From Kiritimatiellia bacterium (GTDB taxonomy: Bacteria > Verrucomicrobiota > Kiritimatiellia > UBA8416 > JADHWI01): 64,000 nt of DNA. Position 1 is the stretch's first letter. The number at the start of each line of letters is the position of its first letter. Positions 1-8,302 of this stretch are shown here, piece after piece. The position numbers were made by a program, and so were the translations under genes. The notes under the pieces are model-generated. The model saw nothing but the letters and a program-made list of their open reading frames with translations. It did no database searches and had not been told where the DNA came from. The DNA lies in NCBI GenBank assembly GCA_030744755.1, contig JASLPY010000013.1:20347-84346 (forward strand), read 5' to 3'.

Positions 1-1305
1 ATAGCAGCGCTGAAGGAAGCATACGATATTTTCGCTGCAGGCTTCGAGGATGCGGATTTCACGGCAAGAATACTCGCCAAGCTGGCTCAGCAGCAGAAAG
101 CTATATACGAACAAATCAAGGAGTTGCAACGCCACTCTTATCCCAAAGAAAAGTCAGATATGCTTTCCAAGCAGATGGACCTGAACAAGGAAATGTCGGA
201 ATTCGCTAAGGCTCAGCAGCCACAACAGTCACCACAGTCACCACAGTCACCACAGTCGCCGCAATCACCACAGTCACCGCAGTCACCGCAGTCACCACAG
301 TCTCCGCAATCACCACAGCCACCGCAGTCACCACCGTCGGGGCAGCCACCACAGTCGGCGGAGTCACAGGAAGCGCCACCGCCTAAGGGTGAGCAGGCGC
401 CGCCAGAGCAGGGAACTGAGCAGATGCCAGAGGGTGGGATGAGAACGATGGAGGATGACCAGCCGGAGAATATAGAGAATGCAGAGGCCTTGGCAGCGAA
501 CGCGGAGGAGCAGGCACAGGAGGCTATGGCTGCGGCGCAGGAGGCTATGAACGTCGCGGAAGAAATGCTCAACCAGAGCAATCGGGAACAGGCTGAGCAG
601 GCACTTGCTGAAGCAGTCGAGGCTCTTGAGCAGGCACAACAGGAATTTATGAAATCCGCAACGAGTAAAGCTGAGCTGGAATCGCTCCTGGCGGAGGCTC
701 TTCCGAACGCTGGCGAGGAGGCACCTACGCCTCCTACCTCGTCTCAGTCGCCGGGAGATCTGCCTGAAGTCAGTCCAACGGACAGTGAATCTGAAACGCA
801 GGAAGACCGCTCTTCTGAAGAGGCAGCCGAGCTCGCCGGGGAGGGAGAGGGTGAGGAGACCGGAGATCAGGCAGGCAGTGAGATGCCCGAAGGCGAAGGC
901 AAAATGCCGGGTTCTGTAGGCAAGAGCGAGACCTCTACCGGACAAGGTGACACCCCGATCGGAATGCCGGACCCGGGCGCGGAGGGGACTGCTCCTGAAA
1001 AGACAAATCCCAGGGATCCGAACAAACCCAAGATGCCGGCACCGGCCGCGCCGGGAGCCGTCTCGGAAGACCCCCCGGAGGGTGAACCGATGCCGCCGCA
1101 GGAAGGTATGGAAGCGATGGCACCGAGCAAACTGGGCGGAACCTCCGGTACCGAAGCTTCAGGTGAAAACTACGAGCTCAAAGCACTTGCAGCCGATGTC
1201 TTCGAGCGGGGCACTAAGAAAGGCGGACTACAGTCGTACCTGCCTCAGCTGCCCGCTGAATACAGAAAACAGATCAAAGCTTACTACGAGGTACTGGCCC
1301 AATGA
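1..1305 (+). CDS. Pro/Gln/Glu-rich coiled-coil protein, 5' end outside window
   Basis: The reading frame is open from base 1 to the TGA at 1303-1305, so the start lies upstream and 434 residues are visible. An internal TTG at 124 is not needed as a start. The order is a charged helical segment, a PQSPQS low-complexity stretch (about residues 74-113), an Ala/Glu/Gln-rich helix likely to form a coiled coil (about 155-235), and an acidic Pro/Gly/Glu-rich linker. The C-terminus is short and folded-looking (ADVFERGTKKGG, then LPAEYRKQIKAYYEVLA). That C-terminal EYRxQ pattern is familiar from uncharacterised proteins in PVC operons with MoxR/DUF58/BatA-type genes; this is recollection, not a search. 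It overlaps the next gene by ATGA, so the two are translationally coupled. Function unknown; a periplasmic or membrane-anchored spacer protein is plausible. Confidence 0.75.
   Translation: MAALKEAYDIFAAGFEDADFTARILAKLAQQQKAIYEQIKELQRHSYPKEKSDMLSKQMDLNKEMSEFAKAQQPQQSPQSPQSPQSPQSPQSPQSPQSPQSPQSPQPPQSPPSGQPPQSAESQEAPPPKGEQAPPEQGTEQMPEGGMRTMEDDQPENIENAEALAANAEEQAQEAMAAAQEAMNVAEEMLNQSNREQAEQALAEAVEALEQAQQEFMKSATSKAELESLLAEALPNAGEEAPTPPTSSQSPGDLPEVSPTDSESETQEDRSSEEAAELAGEGEGEETGDQAGSEMPEGEGKMPGSVGKSETSTGQGDTPIGMPDPGAEGTAPEKTNPRDPNKPKMPAPAAPGAVSEDPPEGEPMPPQEGMEAMAPSKLGGTSGTEASGENYELKALAADVFERGTKKGGLQSYLPQLPAEYRKQIKAYYEVLAQ
220..338 (+). repeat. 9-nt coding minisatellite (CCACAGTCA)n
   Basis: About a dozen imperfect tandem copies of a 9-base unit close to CCACAGTCA encode a Pro-Gln-Ser repeat inside the first gene. 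The unit length is a multiple of three, so copy-number change keeps the reading frame. Third-position changes between units show the array is not brand new. Confidence 0.9.
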
Positions 1306-2336
1306 GAACGACTTTGAAAAAAACCATTTTGCTGCTGGTCTCCATTGCGGCATTCCAGTCCGGTCTGCGTGCCGCAGAAGATGCTCACGAAGATGAGATC
1401 GCATTGGTCAAACTGCGCCCTGAAGTCCGCGCGTCCATCAACAACGCACTGCGCTATATCGCCGCGCAGCAGAAGGAGAGTGACGGCAGTTTTGGACATG
1501 GCACGCATTCGACCTCCCTCGCTCTGATGGCATTCATGCTGCAGGGACATATTCCCGGACAGGGCGAGTACGGGGAAGCTCTGGAAAAAGGAATAAGTTT
1601 CCTGATCAGCAAGGGCGAGGAGCAGGAAGGTTATCTGGGATCAGGGACGCATCATGGCAGCATGTACGAGCACGGTCTTGGCCTACTTGCACTTTCCGAG
1701 GCATGGGGACAGAGCAAGAACGAGAAAATCCGCCCGGTCCTGCGCGGTGCTGTTGACGTCCTTCTGCGTTGTCAGAATGAGAAGGGCGGCTGGCGATATT
1801 CGCCCAAAATAATGCCCGGCGATATTTCCGTAACCGCTATGCAGGTGGTTGGTCTTTGTTCCGCACGGGAGGCCGGCATTGCCGTGCCGCAGAAATCCAT
1901 CGACAAAGCCGCCGAGTACATGCTTTGGTGCCAGGATGAAGAGTCAGGCGGCTTTGGTTATCACGGGCCTGGTGGACCCGGCTTTGCACGCTCGGCCGCT
2001 GCCTCACTGGCATTGATGCTTTCCGGAAAGCGTGAACATCACAGCGTCAGGCGCGGTATGGCCTATCTCAAGAGTCAGGATGATTCCGTGTTCGATCCGG
2101 ATGCGAAGGGCGTCAGCGGCTCATATCACTACGCCCATTACTACGCCATCCAGGCCATGTATCAGACCAGTGAGGAGGAATTAAAGGCCTGGTACCCGAA
2201 GATTACCAAGAGAATGCTTGCGTCGCAGGATCCCAATGGATCCTGGAGCGCTGGTCCTGGCAATGTATATGGAACCGCTATGTCCATTCTCGTTCTCGGC
2301 GTTCCGTATCGGTATCTTCCTATCTATCAGAGGTGA
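1302..2336 (+). CDS. Exported squalene-cyclase/prenyltransferase-fold repeat protein
   Basis: This 344-residue protein has a signal peptide (about 1-24, LLVSIAAFQSGLRAAE). It then carries alpha-toroid repeats of the squalene-hopene cyclase/prenyltransferase type: helix pairs joined by Gly-rich turns such as EKGGWRYSP, EESGGFGYHGPG and DPNGSWSAGPGNVYGTAM. The terminal VYGTAMSILVLGVPYRYLPIYQR tail is typical of secreted PVC proteins annotated as prenyltransferase/squalene oxidase repeat proteins. The protein is much shorter than a real cyclase (about 630 residues), and I see no DXDD acid motif, so triterpene cyclisation is unlikely. A binding or scaffold role is more probable. The start codon overlaps the preceding stop (ATGA), which supports both the start and an operon. 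Confidence 0.8.
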   Translation: MRTTLKKTILLLVSIAAFQSGLRAAEDAHEDEIALVKLRPEVRASINNALRYIAAQQKESDGSFGHGTHSTSLALMAFMLQGHIPGQGEYGEALEKGISFLISKGEEQEGYLGSGTHHGSMYEHGLGLLALSEAWGQSKNEKIRPVLRGAVDVLLRCQNEKGGWRYSPKIMPGDISVTAMQVVGLCSAREAGIAVPQKSIDKAAEYMLWCQDEESGGFGYHGPGGPGFARSAAASLALMLSGKREHHSVRRGMAYLKSQDDSVFDPDAKGVSGSYHYAHYYAIQAMYQTSEEELKAWYPKITKRMLASQDPNGSWSAGPGNVYGTAMSILVLGVPYRYLPIYQR

Positions 2337-2352
2337 AGAGAGGGATGAGGCC

Positions 2353-2441
2353 TGAGACCTGAAACCTGAAAGGGAGGGTCGCAGGCTCTGCGACCGCTGG
2401 TAATAAACGGACCGTCAGCGACGGTCCCTCCCGGAGAAGAA
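2353..2441. repeat. Dispersed palindromic intergenic repeat, copy 1
   Basis: The segment starts TGAGACCTGAAACCTGAAAG, holds two hairpins (GGTCGCAGGCTCTGCGACC, then GGACCGTCAGCGACGGTCC) and ends in CCCTCCCGGAGAAGAA. A nearly identical copy in the same orientation lies at 4554-4644. Both copies sit directly upstream of genes for exported proteins. They could be transcript-processing or stability hairpins, or simply mobile REP-like DNA. Confidence 0.85.
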
Positions 2442-2454
2442 TTTAAGAGCTTGG

Positions 2455-2515
2455 CATTCCGAGCGTAGTCGAGGAATCTGCAGATGCTTCGGCAAGCTCA
2501 GCATGACAATACTAA
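2455..2515. repeat. Intergenic CGAGCGTAGTCGAGGAATC-type repeat
   Basis: This stretch (GGCATTCCGAGCGTAGTCGA onward to CAAGCTCAGCATGACAAT) has partial self-complementarity. It resembles a common dispersed intergenic repeat of environmental bacteria. A related CGAGCGTAGCGTAGCGAAG string occurs at about 43878-43907 in this window. It fills the gap before the HEAT-repeat gene. Confidence 0.5.
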
Positions 2516-2521
2516 AGATCA

Positions 2522-4549
2522 ATGAAGAGGTTTTCTACAACATGTCTGTCACTGCTGCTCCTCGCCGCAACCATCTCTTCCTCGGCAGCAGACAAGGCAA
2601 ATATCGAGACGCAGCTTGAGCATCTTGCCAGTGGGGGCTGGATTCTGCAGGCGCGGGCTCTTGAACAATTGGTCAGGAGCGGAAACAAGGATGCAGTTAA
2701 GCCGATTCATGAGCTGGTCCAGAACCAGGAAGCCCACGCCTATGTTCGTGGACGCGCGCTTGTCGCGCTCGCGAGGCTCGATGGAGGCAAAGCAGCCGGT
2801 GACGCGCAGGCTTTTGCCGCATCACCGGACGCGGGCCTTCGCGCCGCGGGAGCCGAGGCGTATGGTTACTGCGACGGTAATGCCGCCAAGGCCCCGCTGG
2901 GTAATCTTTTAAAAGACAAAGACGAAAAAGTCGCTATGGCGGCCATCGTGAGCTGGGCAAGGCTTTACGGGAAAGATGCCTGGGCAGTTGTTGACCCGGC
3001 AACCAAACCCCTCCTGAACCCGGACCTTCCTGAAGATCTCCGCTGGAAGATTGTTCCTGCCATGCATGCCATGGCCCACGCCGGAACTCCAGATGCGCTC
3101 GCGCGCATACATGAGTTCATCCAGCTTTCTTCCGAGCCCTCGCTGCGCGGGCTGGTGACGGCAGGACAGCCATCCGTTCTGCCGTTGGCCGCACGACATG
3201 TCCACCGGGAGCACCATAAAACGGGGTGGCCGCGGATGCACGGTGCAGGCCCGGCAGTGCCCCTCAACGAGGAGTACCTCCGCGTCATGAAGGCGGTCAA
3301 GTCCAACAGGTCCGAGGTCATCGAGGCGACGGTTCGTACCCTCCTGCAGACCAGTCAGCCGCAGGACCTGGTGCTGGCATGCACCATGGGTGCCCGCATG
3401 ATTCCCGCCCCGGCAACAGGCGACATGCTGTTGAAGGCCTGTGGTGATGCCGATGACGCGAATGTCGATCACGCATGCGTGCAGGCGCTCACGGTACCCG
3501 CCATGCATCCGGAACGCTACGAGGCATATTTCACCAAATTGCTCAAGAGCAAGCACGCTCCTTCCCGCATCGCGGGAATAGACGGCCTTGCCGCCTGTCC
3601 CAAGGTCAATCGCTTCGAGGCTTATAGTGAAATTATGCAGGGAGGGGATTCGAATGAGGTGCTCCAGGTCGCGCTTGAGCAGTTGATTTCGGCTCCCGTC
3701 GAGCAAGCTCAGAATCAGAAAATCGGAACCTATTTGTATGAGGCAATGGCTGCGAATGACCGACACACCCGCAATGCCGCGGCCGCGTTATTTCAAAAAG
3801 TTGCAGCTAAGCGCGACTACACCGACGTTGCCAAGGCCTGGGAAACACTTCTGCACAACAAGGATTGGAAAGTACGCGACAGCGCGCGTAGGACCATTGC
3901 GACGATAGCGACGGAGGACGAGCTTACGGAGCTGGCCCGCAGTGATGGATACATTACTGACTGGCAGGTCATCGGCACGTTCATCGGCGGTGAAACTCTC
4001 TGGGATACTCCGGCATATCCTCCTGAAACGGAGCTCGATTTCAGCAAGACGTATAATGCGGAACGAATCTTCAATATCGGCAGCAGCAAGCCCTTTAAGC
4101 GCTCCCGGAGCATCAAGTGGAATAAGGGTACTGTAACTACTGTGGATGGATTCTTGCGGATCAATTATTGCGTGTCTCAGCCCACAATAGAGGCCGTTGC
4201 GTATGCGGCTGCCACGATAACCCCGAAGACCCCGGGAGAGGCAATCATATGGGTCGAAGGTATCGCGACTAAAGGTCGAACCCTCCCGAGCCTCTGGATC
4301 AACGGTGTCCAGGTCTTCGCACCGAAACCCGCAGTGCCCAGAGACCAGTACCTCTGGCCCGTTCGTTCTCCATGGCGTAACAGGTATATTCCCTGCGGCG
4401 GTCGGGCCACATACAAGGTCACGCTGAAGGCCGGGCCGAACCAGATTCTGATAAAAACGCTCAATCTTAAGCAAGAAATGTGGGACGTCCGCGTCCGTGT
4501 TCTCAGCCCAAACGGCACTCCTCTGGAGGTAGTGGGGGGAGAAGGCTGA
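2522..4549 (+). CDS. Exported HEAT-repeat protein
   Basis: This 675-residue protein starts with a signal peptide (about 1-23, LSLLLLAATISSSAADK). Residues about 30-480 are alpha-helical HEAT-like repeats with recurring patterns such as GDAQAFAASPDAGLRAAGAEAYGY, KDEKVAMAAIVSWARLYG and DWKVRDSARRTIATIATEDE. From about 500 the sequence becomes beta-rich, with a carbohydrate-binding-like fold (GRTLPSLWINGVQVFAP, then YKVTLKAGPNQILIKTLNL), as seen in PVC proteins that pair HEAT repeats with a beta-sandwich. No catalytic motif is visible. It lies in line with the TPR/PQQ gene, and both are preceded by the same palindromic repeat. A periplasmic scaffold or ligand-binding role is inferred. Confidence 0.75.
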   Translation: MKRFSTTCLSLLLLAATISSSAADKANIETQLEHLASGGWILQARALEQLVRSGNKDAVKPIHELVQNQEAHAYVRGRALVALARLDGGKAAGDAQAFAASPDAGLRAAGAEAYGYCDGNAAKAPLGNLLKDKDEKVAMAAIVSWARLYGKDAWAVVDPATKPLLNPDLPEDLRWKIVPAMHAMAHAGTPDALARIHEFIQLSSEPSLRGLVTAGQPSVLPLAARHVHREHHKTGWPRMHGAGPAVPLNEEYLRVMKAVKSNRSEVIEATVRTLLQTSQPQDLVLACTMGARMIPAPATGDMLLKACGDADDANVDHACVQALTVPAMHPERYEAYFTKLLKSKHAPSRIAGIDGLAACPKVNRFEAYSEIMQGGDSNEVLQVALEQLISAPVEQAQNQKIGTYLYEAMAANDRHTRNAAAALFQKVAAKRDYTDVAKAWETLLHNKDWKVRDSARRTIATIATEDELTELARSDGYITDWQVIGTFIGGETLWDTPAYPPETELDFSKTYNAERIFNIGSSKPFKRSRSIKWNKGTVTTVDGFLRINYCVSQPTIEAVAYAAATITPKTPGEAIIWVEGIATKGRTLPSLWINGVQVFAPKPAVPRDQYLWPVRSPWRNRYIPCGGRATYKVTLKAGPNQILIKTLNLKQEMWDVRVRVLSPNGTPLEVVGGEG

Positions 4550-4553
4550 GGGC

Positions 4554-4644
4554 TGAGACCTGAGACCTGAAAGGGAGGGTCGCAGGCTCTGCGACCGCTA
4601 GTAATAAACGGACCGTCAGCGACGGTCCCTCCCGAAGAGAAGAA
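4554..4644. repeat. Dispersed palindromic intergenic repeat, copy 2
   Basis: Second copy of the element at 2353-2441, same orientation, with only a few base differences. It ends in GAAGAGAAGAATAA immediately before the ATG at 4648, so its purine-rich tail may supply the ribosome-binding site of the next gene. Confidence 0.85.
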
Positions 4645-4647
4645 TAA

Positions 4648-7600
4648 ATGAATAACTTAATCACAACATGTTTATCACTGCTCCTCCTCGCCCCCGCGCT
4701 CCTTCCTGCCGCGCAGGATTACAAGCAGGCGCTGGCCGAGGCAAAGAAGGCTTATGACAGCGGCATTGAAAACGGGAACATGGCCGTCCACGAACTGATC
4801 GAGGGCGACCCCGGCAATATCGATCTCGCCATGGCAGGGTTGCGATTGATTCTAGAGAGATCTCGCAATAATGATGGATGGCGCTCCTACGCGAGCGAAC
4901 GTCTCTTAGCCCTGCAGGAACTGGGCGTTGTTTCCTGGAATGAATCGATGGATTTAGATGTCAAATCCGCTCAGTTGGGGGCCGACCTGGGAACTGGCCG
5001 ACGACTCTCCGCGGGAATCCTGCTTGAGGAGCTCAGCGAACGCTATCCATCAACGCGCCAGGTGAATGCGGCGAGAGTTGAATTCCGCAGCGTCCACGGG
5101 GTGAAGCTGCCATCCTACCGGTTCGTACCGCCGCATACCGGCAGTCTGATGGAGCTGTTCGCGCTGACCAGGTTTGGTGAGGACCGCTGGGCCGAAATTC
5201 GCGGTGCCGATCCGGCAACTATCGCGGAGACCATCGACAAGAGAATAGAAAAGACGAGTCCCAAGTTCGACAAGAAGACTGGCAAGGTTACAGTCACGCT
5301 CGGCAAAAGTTCCTGGGAAGAGAAAGCCGGCTATCTTGAAGACTGGACCGCTTTGGATATGCATCTGCGCAGCCAGCCCGCCGCCAGACTGGAAGCTTTG
5401 CGCGACTACCAGGAAAAGAAACTGCAGGAGGATCCTGATAACCTGACCGCCGACGCGCTGAGCGTCTTCCGCCGGTTCCCATGGGCAGAGACCGCGCATC
5501 GTCGTCTTCTCGACTATGCCGATGTGGACCTCACCAGGGGGCGCCTGCAGGCTGCCTACCGTTCCTTTGACGATATTCGTATTCGCAGTGCCAATGAAGA
5601 TCTGCGCAAACGTGCTGATGACGGGTGTAAGCTGGCGCTTTCCTGCATGGAAAAAGCTGAATCGCAGGCTCCCGATCTCGCGTCTCTGAAGATTCAGACT
5701 GTTGCTCCGCCACCGATCCTTCCGTGGAGGTTTGTCGATGATAGGCGCAGCCCCGAGTACCCCGAACTGCAGGTTGAAGATGATCACGTAATTCTGAGCG
5801 GGCGCCGCTACCTGGCAGCCTATGGCCGCAGCAAAACCGATCTGCCGAAATGGATTCGGACCGCAGATGTCGACATTGGACCCAATAAGGACTGTGATTC
5901 CTACGGGACTGTAAATCTCCCGGGTAGTTACAGTCCCGCGCTGATCGACGGCAAGGTCTACGCCCGCAACCTCGACAGTGAAACCGCGGCTGTCATGAAA
6001 GTGATCGATCTCGCCGGCGGCACCGACCTGTGGACCATGGGACGCTACAAAGCACAGGCGAAAGGAATCTCCACTGAGGCTGAACCGGCACTGGACGATT
6101 ATCAACAGTTTCTGAGCAAGCCGGTACTGGTAGACGGGGTGCTGCTCTATCTTTCCTTCGAACTCGGCGCTCGTAATCGCATGATGTATCTTTCCGTGGT
6201 TGCAGTGGATGCCGAGACCCGGAATATCCTGTGGCGGTCGCCCATCGAAATTGAAAATGACGGAAAACCCAAGCCGAATCAATACGGCGTTCCGCCCATT
6301 GTTCATAAAGGATTTATTTATTCAGTCAACAGTCAGCTGAGCGTAAGCTGTCATGACCTGCGCGACGGTCGGCTTGTGTGGGTGCATCGATACCACTCCA
6401 GGGGCATGAGCCCAGCACTCCCGCGCTATGTCGGTTCGCCGGTGATTATCGGCAAGCGACTCATCTGCTCGCCGGGGGATAGTCCAATCTACACTTTTGC
6501 ATTGGACCTGGATACAGGACGGATGATTTGGGCCAACCCGGATATCTACGCCATTGAGCAGATCGGACGCCACGGCAATACAGTGCTGGTCCGCGACGAG
6601 CTTACAGTGGCCGCGCTGTCAGCTGACGACGGCAAGATTTGCTGGTCCTACAGGTGCGGGAAACCCATTGTCGGCAAGGTCCAGCTCATGGGAGACCGTC
6701 TCTATGTCCCGACCGAACGCGAGATGATTGTGCTGTCCGCCGGTGAAGGCATGTACCTCGGGAAACGGAAGTGGGAGTTGAAGGACGGCCCGCCGCAGGC
6801 TGCCCGGATCGATGGTGACCGTCTGTTTGTTGTTGTCAATAAACCGTACCTGGACCCCGTAAAGAAAGTTTTCAACATGTCCGTGTCCAAGGCGCCTGAA
6901 CTCAAGTTTCCTCTGTTTCCAAGGTGGTCTCTGCGTGGGGAGCATGGTAAGTCAGGGCATATAGTGCCGCCGATCGGCTCACCCCTGGCCGGAAAGATGT
7001 ACCACCTGTACGCCGGGGTCCTCACCTGCGCGGAAGCGAACCCTCAAGGCGGAATCGTATGGCAGCGGTTCGTTCGTCAGCGCGTCTCTAATTATACCTT
7101 CACCGGTGAAGAGACCGTACATCCTATGTTCTTCGGTGAAATGATCGTGCTTCGAAGCCGGTTGGCGAATGATCAAGCATTCATCGCTTATAACGGTCTG
7201 ACCGGGGAAAGACTGTGGTCGCGCCACCTTCATGCTGGTTGGAGCATCCAATCCTCAGGCGATATCATCTTTTGCGCTAATAATGGCGGTTCGGTGCTCT
7301 GCCTGGATTCCAAAACCGGCAAGACACTCTGGCAGCAGAGTTTCAGCAAACCCGGACATAGAGTTGGGGTCACGGTATCTGTTCAAGGAAGCGTAATGCA
7401 TGTCATGCAACAACGCGGACACAAAATCTGGCATTTTGTTGTGAATCCCCGCACCGGTCAGCGTCTTAATACCTATGAGGATATACGGCTGGGCGATGAA
7501 GGTAAATGGCGGCCCTGTCGTATCTTCATCGGCAGCCAGGGAGCCTTGCTTTCGTTTGACGGGAAACTTTTCTCATACAAGCTGGACGGAAAGCCCGTCA

Positions 7601-8175
7601 AGCATTTCAGGGATGCCAGTTTTGTAAGTGTTTTTGCCACCAGCGATAAATACATCGTGGTCGAGGAGCATGGAAACAAGGTGGCCGTGTATAAGTTCGG
7701 GGATGCCGGCTATCATGAGGCTCCTTTGAGTGGTATCAGCTTCAGCAGGAACAATTTCTATTTCGAGCTGGAAGGGGAACGTTTGATCTGCGTTAGCCGC
7801 GGAAGGCGTATTATTCTCTTTGACCTGCAGGCGAAGAAGATCATCCATGATTCTGATGTCAGGGAGACCGAGCGTCTGAAGAATGAGAAGGATGAGAAGA
7901 AGAAGCACAATGGTAAAGTAGTTTATCTCCTGCGCCATGGGGACCGATTGTTTGTTGAAATGTCGCCCCAACACTGGATAAAGGCACCGCCCCATTCCTA
8001 TTTTCTCGACCTGCAGACCGGGAAGACCACGGACGCCACCGGAAGTGTCATCTTCGGCTCTGCTCCATCATGGCAGGCGGGCCTGCGCATCATGCGCTAT
8101 TCCAACGGCCTCATCCAGCACCAGTCACAACCCCGTCGGCAGAGCGAAGTCCGATTCTGGAGCCCGAAGGAGTGA
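4648..8175 (+). CDS. Large exported TPR plus PQQ-type beta-propeller protein
   Basis: This 1175-residue protein has a signal peptide (about 1-22, LLLLAPALLPAAQD). An alpha-helical TPR-like part follows to about residue 345 (AAYRSFDDIRIRSANEDLRKRADDGCKLAL). After that come many PQQ/BamB-type blades with the usual signature of a dictionary lookup followed by Trp, for example DLDTGRMIWANP, SADDGKICWSYRCG, GLTGERLWSRHL and SKTGKTLWQQSF. There is enough sequence for about two propellers. No quinoprotein dehydrogenase calcium or haem motif is evident, so it is probably a binding or scaffolding protein, not an enzyme. It is the last large gene of the exported operon. The start ATG at 4648 fits the signal peptide. 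Confidence 0.75.
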   Translation: MNNLITTCLSLLLLAPALLPAAQDYKQALAEAKKAYDSGIENGNMAVHELIEGDPGNIDLAMAGLRLILERSRNNDGWRSYASERLLALQELGVVSWNESMDLDVKSAQLGADLGTGRRLSAGILLEELSERYPSTRQVNAARVEFRSVHGVKLPSYRFVPPHTGSLMELFALTRFGEDRWAEIRGADPATIAETIDKRIEKTSPKFDKKTGKVTVTLGKSSWEEKAGYLEDWTALDMHLRSQPAARLEALRDYQEKKLQEDPDNLTADALSVFRRFPWAETAHRRLLDYADVDLTRGRLQAAYRSFDDIRIRSANEDLRKRADDGCKLALSCMEKAESQAPDLASLKIQTVAPPPILPWRFVDDRRSPEYPELQVEDDHVILSGRRYLAAYGRSKTDLPKWIRTADVDIGPNKDCDSYGTVNLPGSYSPALIDGKVYARNLDSETAAVMKVIDLAGGTDLWTMGRYKAQAKGISTEAEPALDDYQQFLSKPVLVDGVLLYLSFELGARNRMMYLSVVAVDAETRNILWRSPIEIENDGKPKPNQYGVPPIVHKGFIYSVNSQLSVSCHDLRDGRLVWVHRYHSRGMSPALPRYVGSPVIIGKRLICSPGDSPIYTFALDLDTGRMIWANPDIYAIEQIGRHGNTVLVRDELTVAALSADDGKICWSYRCGKPIVGKVQLMGDRLYVPTEREMIVLSAGEGMYLGKRKWELKDGPPQAARIDGDRLFVVVNKPYLDPVKKVFNMSVSKAPELKFPLFPRWSLRGEHGKSGHIVPPIGSPLAGKMYHLYAGVLTCAEANPQGGIVWQRFVRQRVSNYTFTGEETVHPMFFGEMIVLRSRLANDQAFIAYNGLTGERLWSRHLHAGWSIQSSGDIIFCANNGGSVLCLDSKTGKTLWQQSFSKPGHRVGVTVSVQGSVMHVMQQRGHKIWHFVVNPRTGQRLNTYEDIRLGDEGKWRPCRIFIGSQGALLSFDGKLFSYKLDGKPVKHFRDASFVSVFATSDKYIVVEEHGNKVAVYKFGDAGYHEAPLSGISFSRNNFYFELEGERLICVSRGRRIILFDLQAKKIIHDSDVRETERLKNEKDEKKKHNGKVVYLLRHGDRLFVEMSPQHWIKAPPHSYFLDLQTGKTTDATGSVIFGSAPSWQAGLRIMRYSNGLIQHQSQPRRQSEVRFWSPKE

Positions 8176-8179
8176 ACCT

Positions 8180-8302
8180 ATGAGAAAGACAATTGCTGCG
8201 CTGTGTTGTATTGCAGCCTTAACTGCCCATGCCTGGGAGCTTGGTGAACCGGTCCCGGAGAAGACTGCGCCCATCAAGGCCCCCTTTGGAATTCAGCCAT
8301 GA
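8180..8302 (+). CDS. 40-residue signal-peptide mini-ORF
   Basis: ATG at 8180, four bases after the preceding stop, begins MRKTIAALCCIAALTAHAWE, a good Sec signal peptide. Only about 20 more residues follow (LGEPVPEKTAPIKAPFGIQP) before TGA, which overlaps the next ATG as ATGA. It could be a genuine small secreted peptide coupled to its neighbours, or the 5' stump of a larger secreted protein whose body was replaced by the downstream gene. Coupling at both ends argues that it is translated. Confidence 0.5.
   Translation: MRKTIAALCCIAALTAHAWELGEPVPEKTAPIKAPFGIQP

Noticed and set aside
213..581. Gly-Asp-Cys repeat frame on the - strand
   Set aside because: It is produced by the CCACAGTCA minisatellite read backwards. 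No start signal, no known family.
1302..2336. Squalene-hopene cyclase
   Set aside because: Too short, has a signal peptide, and lacks the DXDD acid motif.
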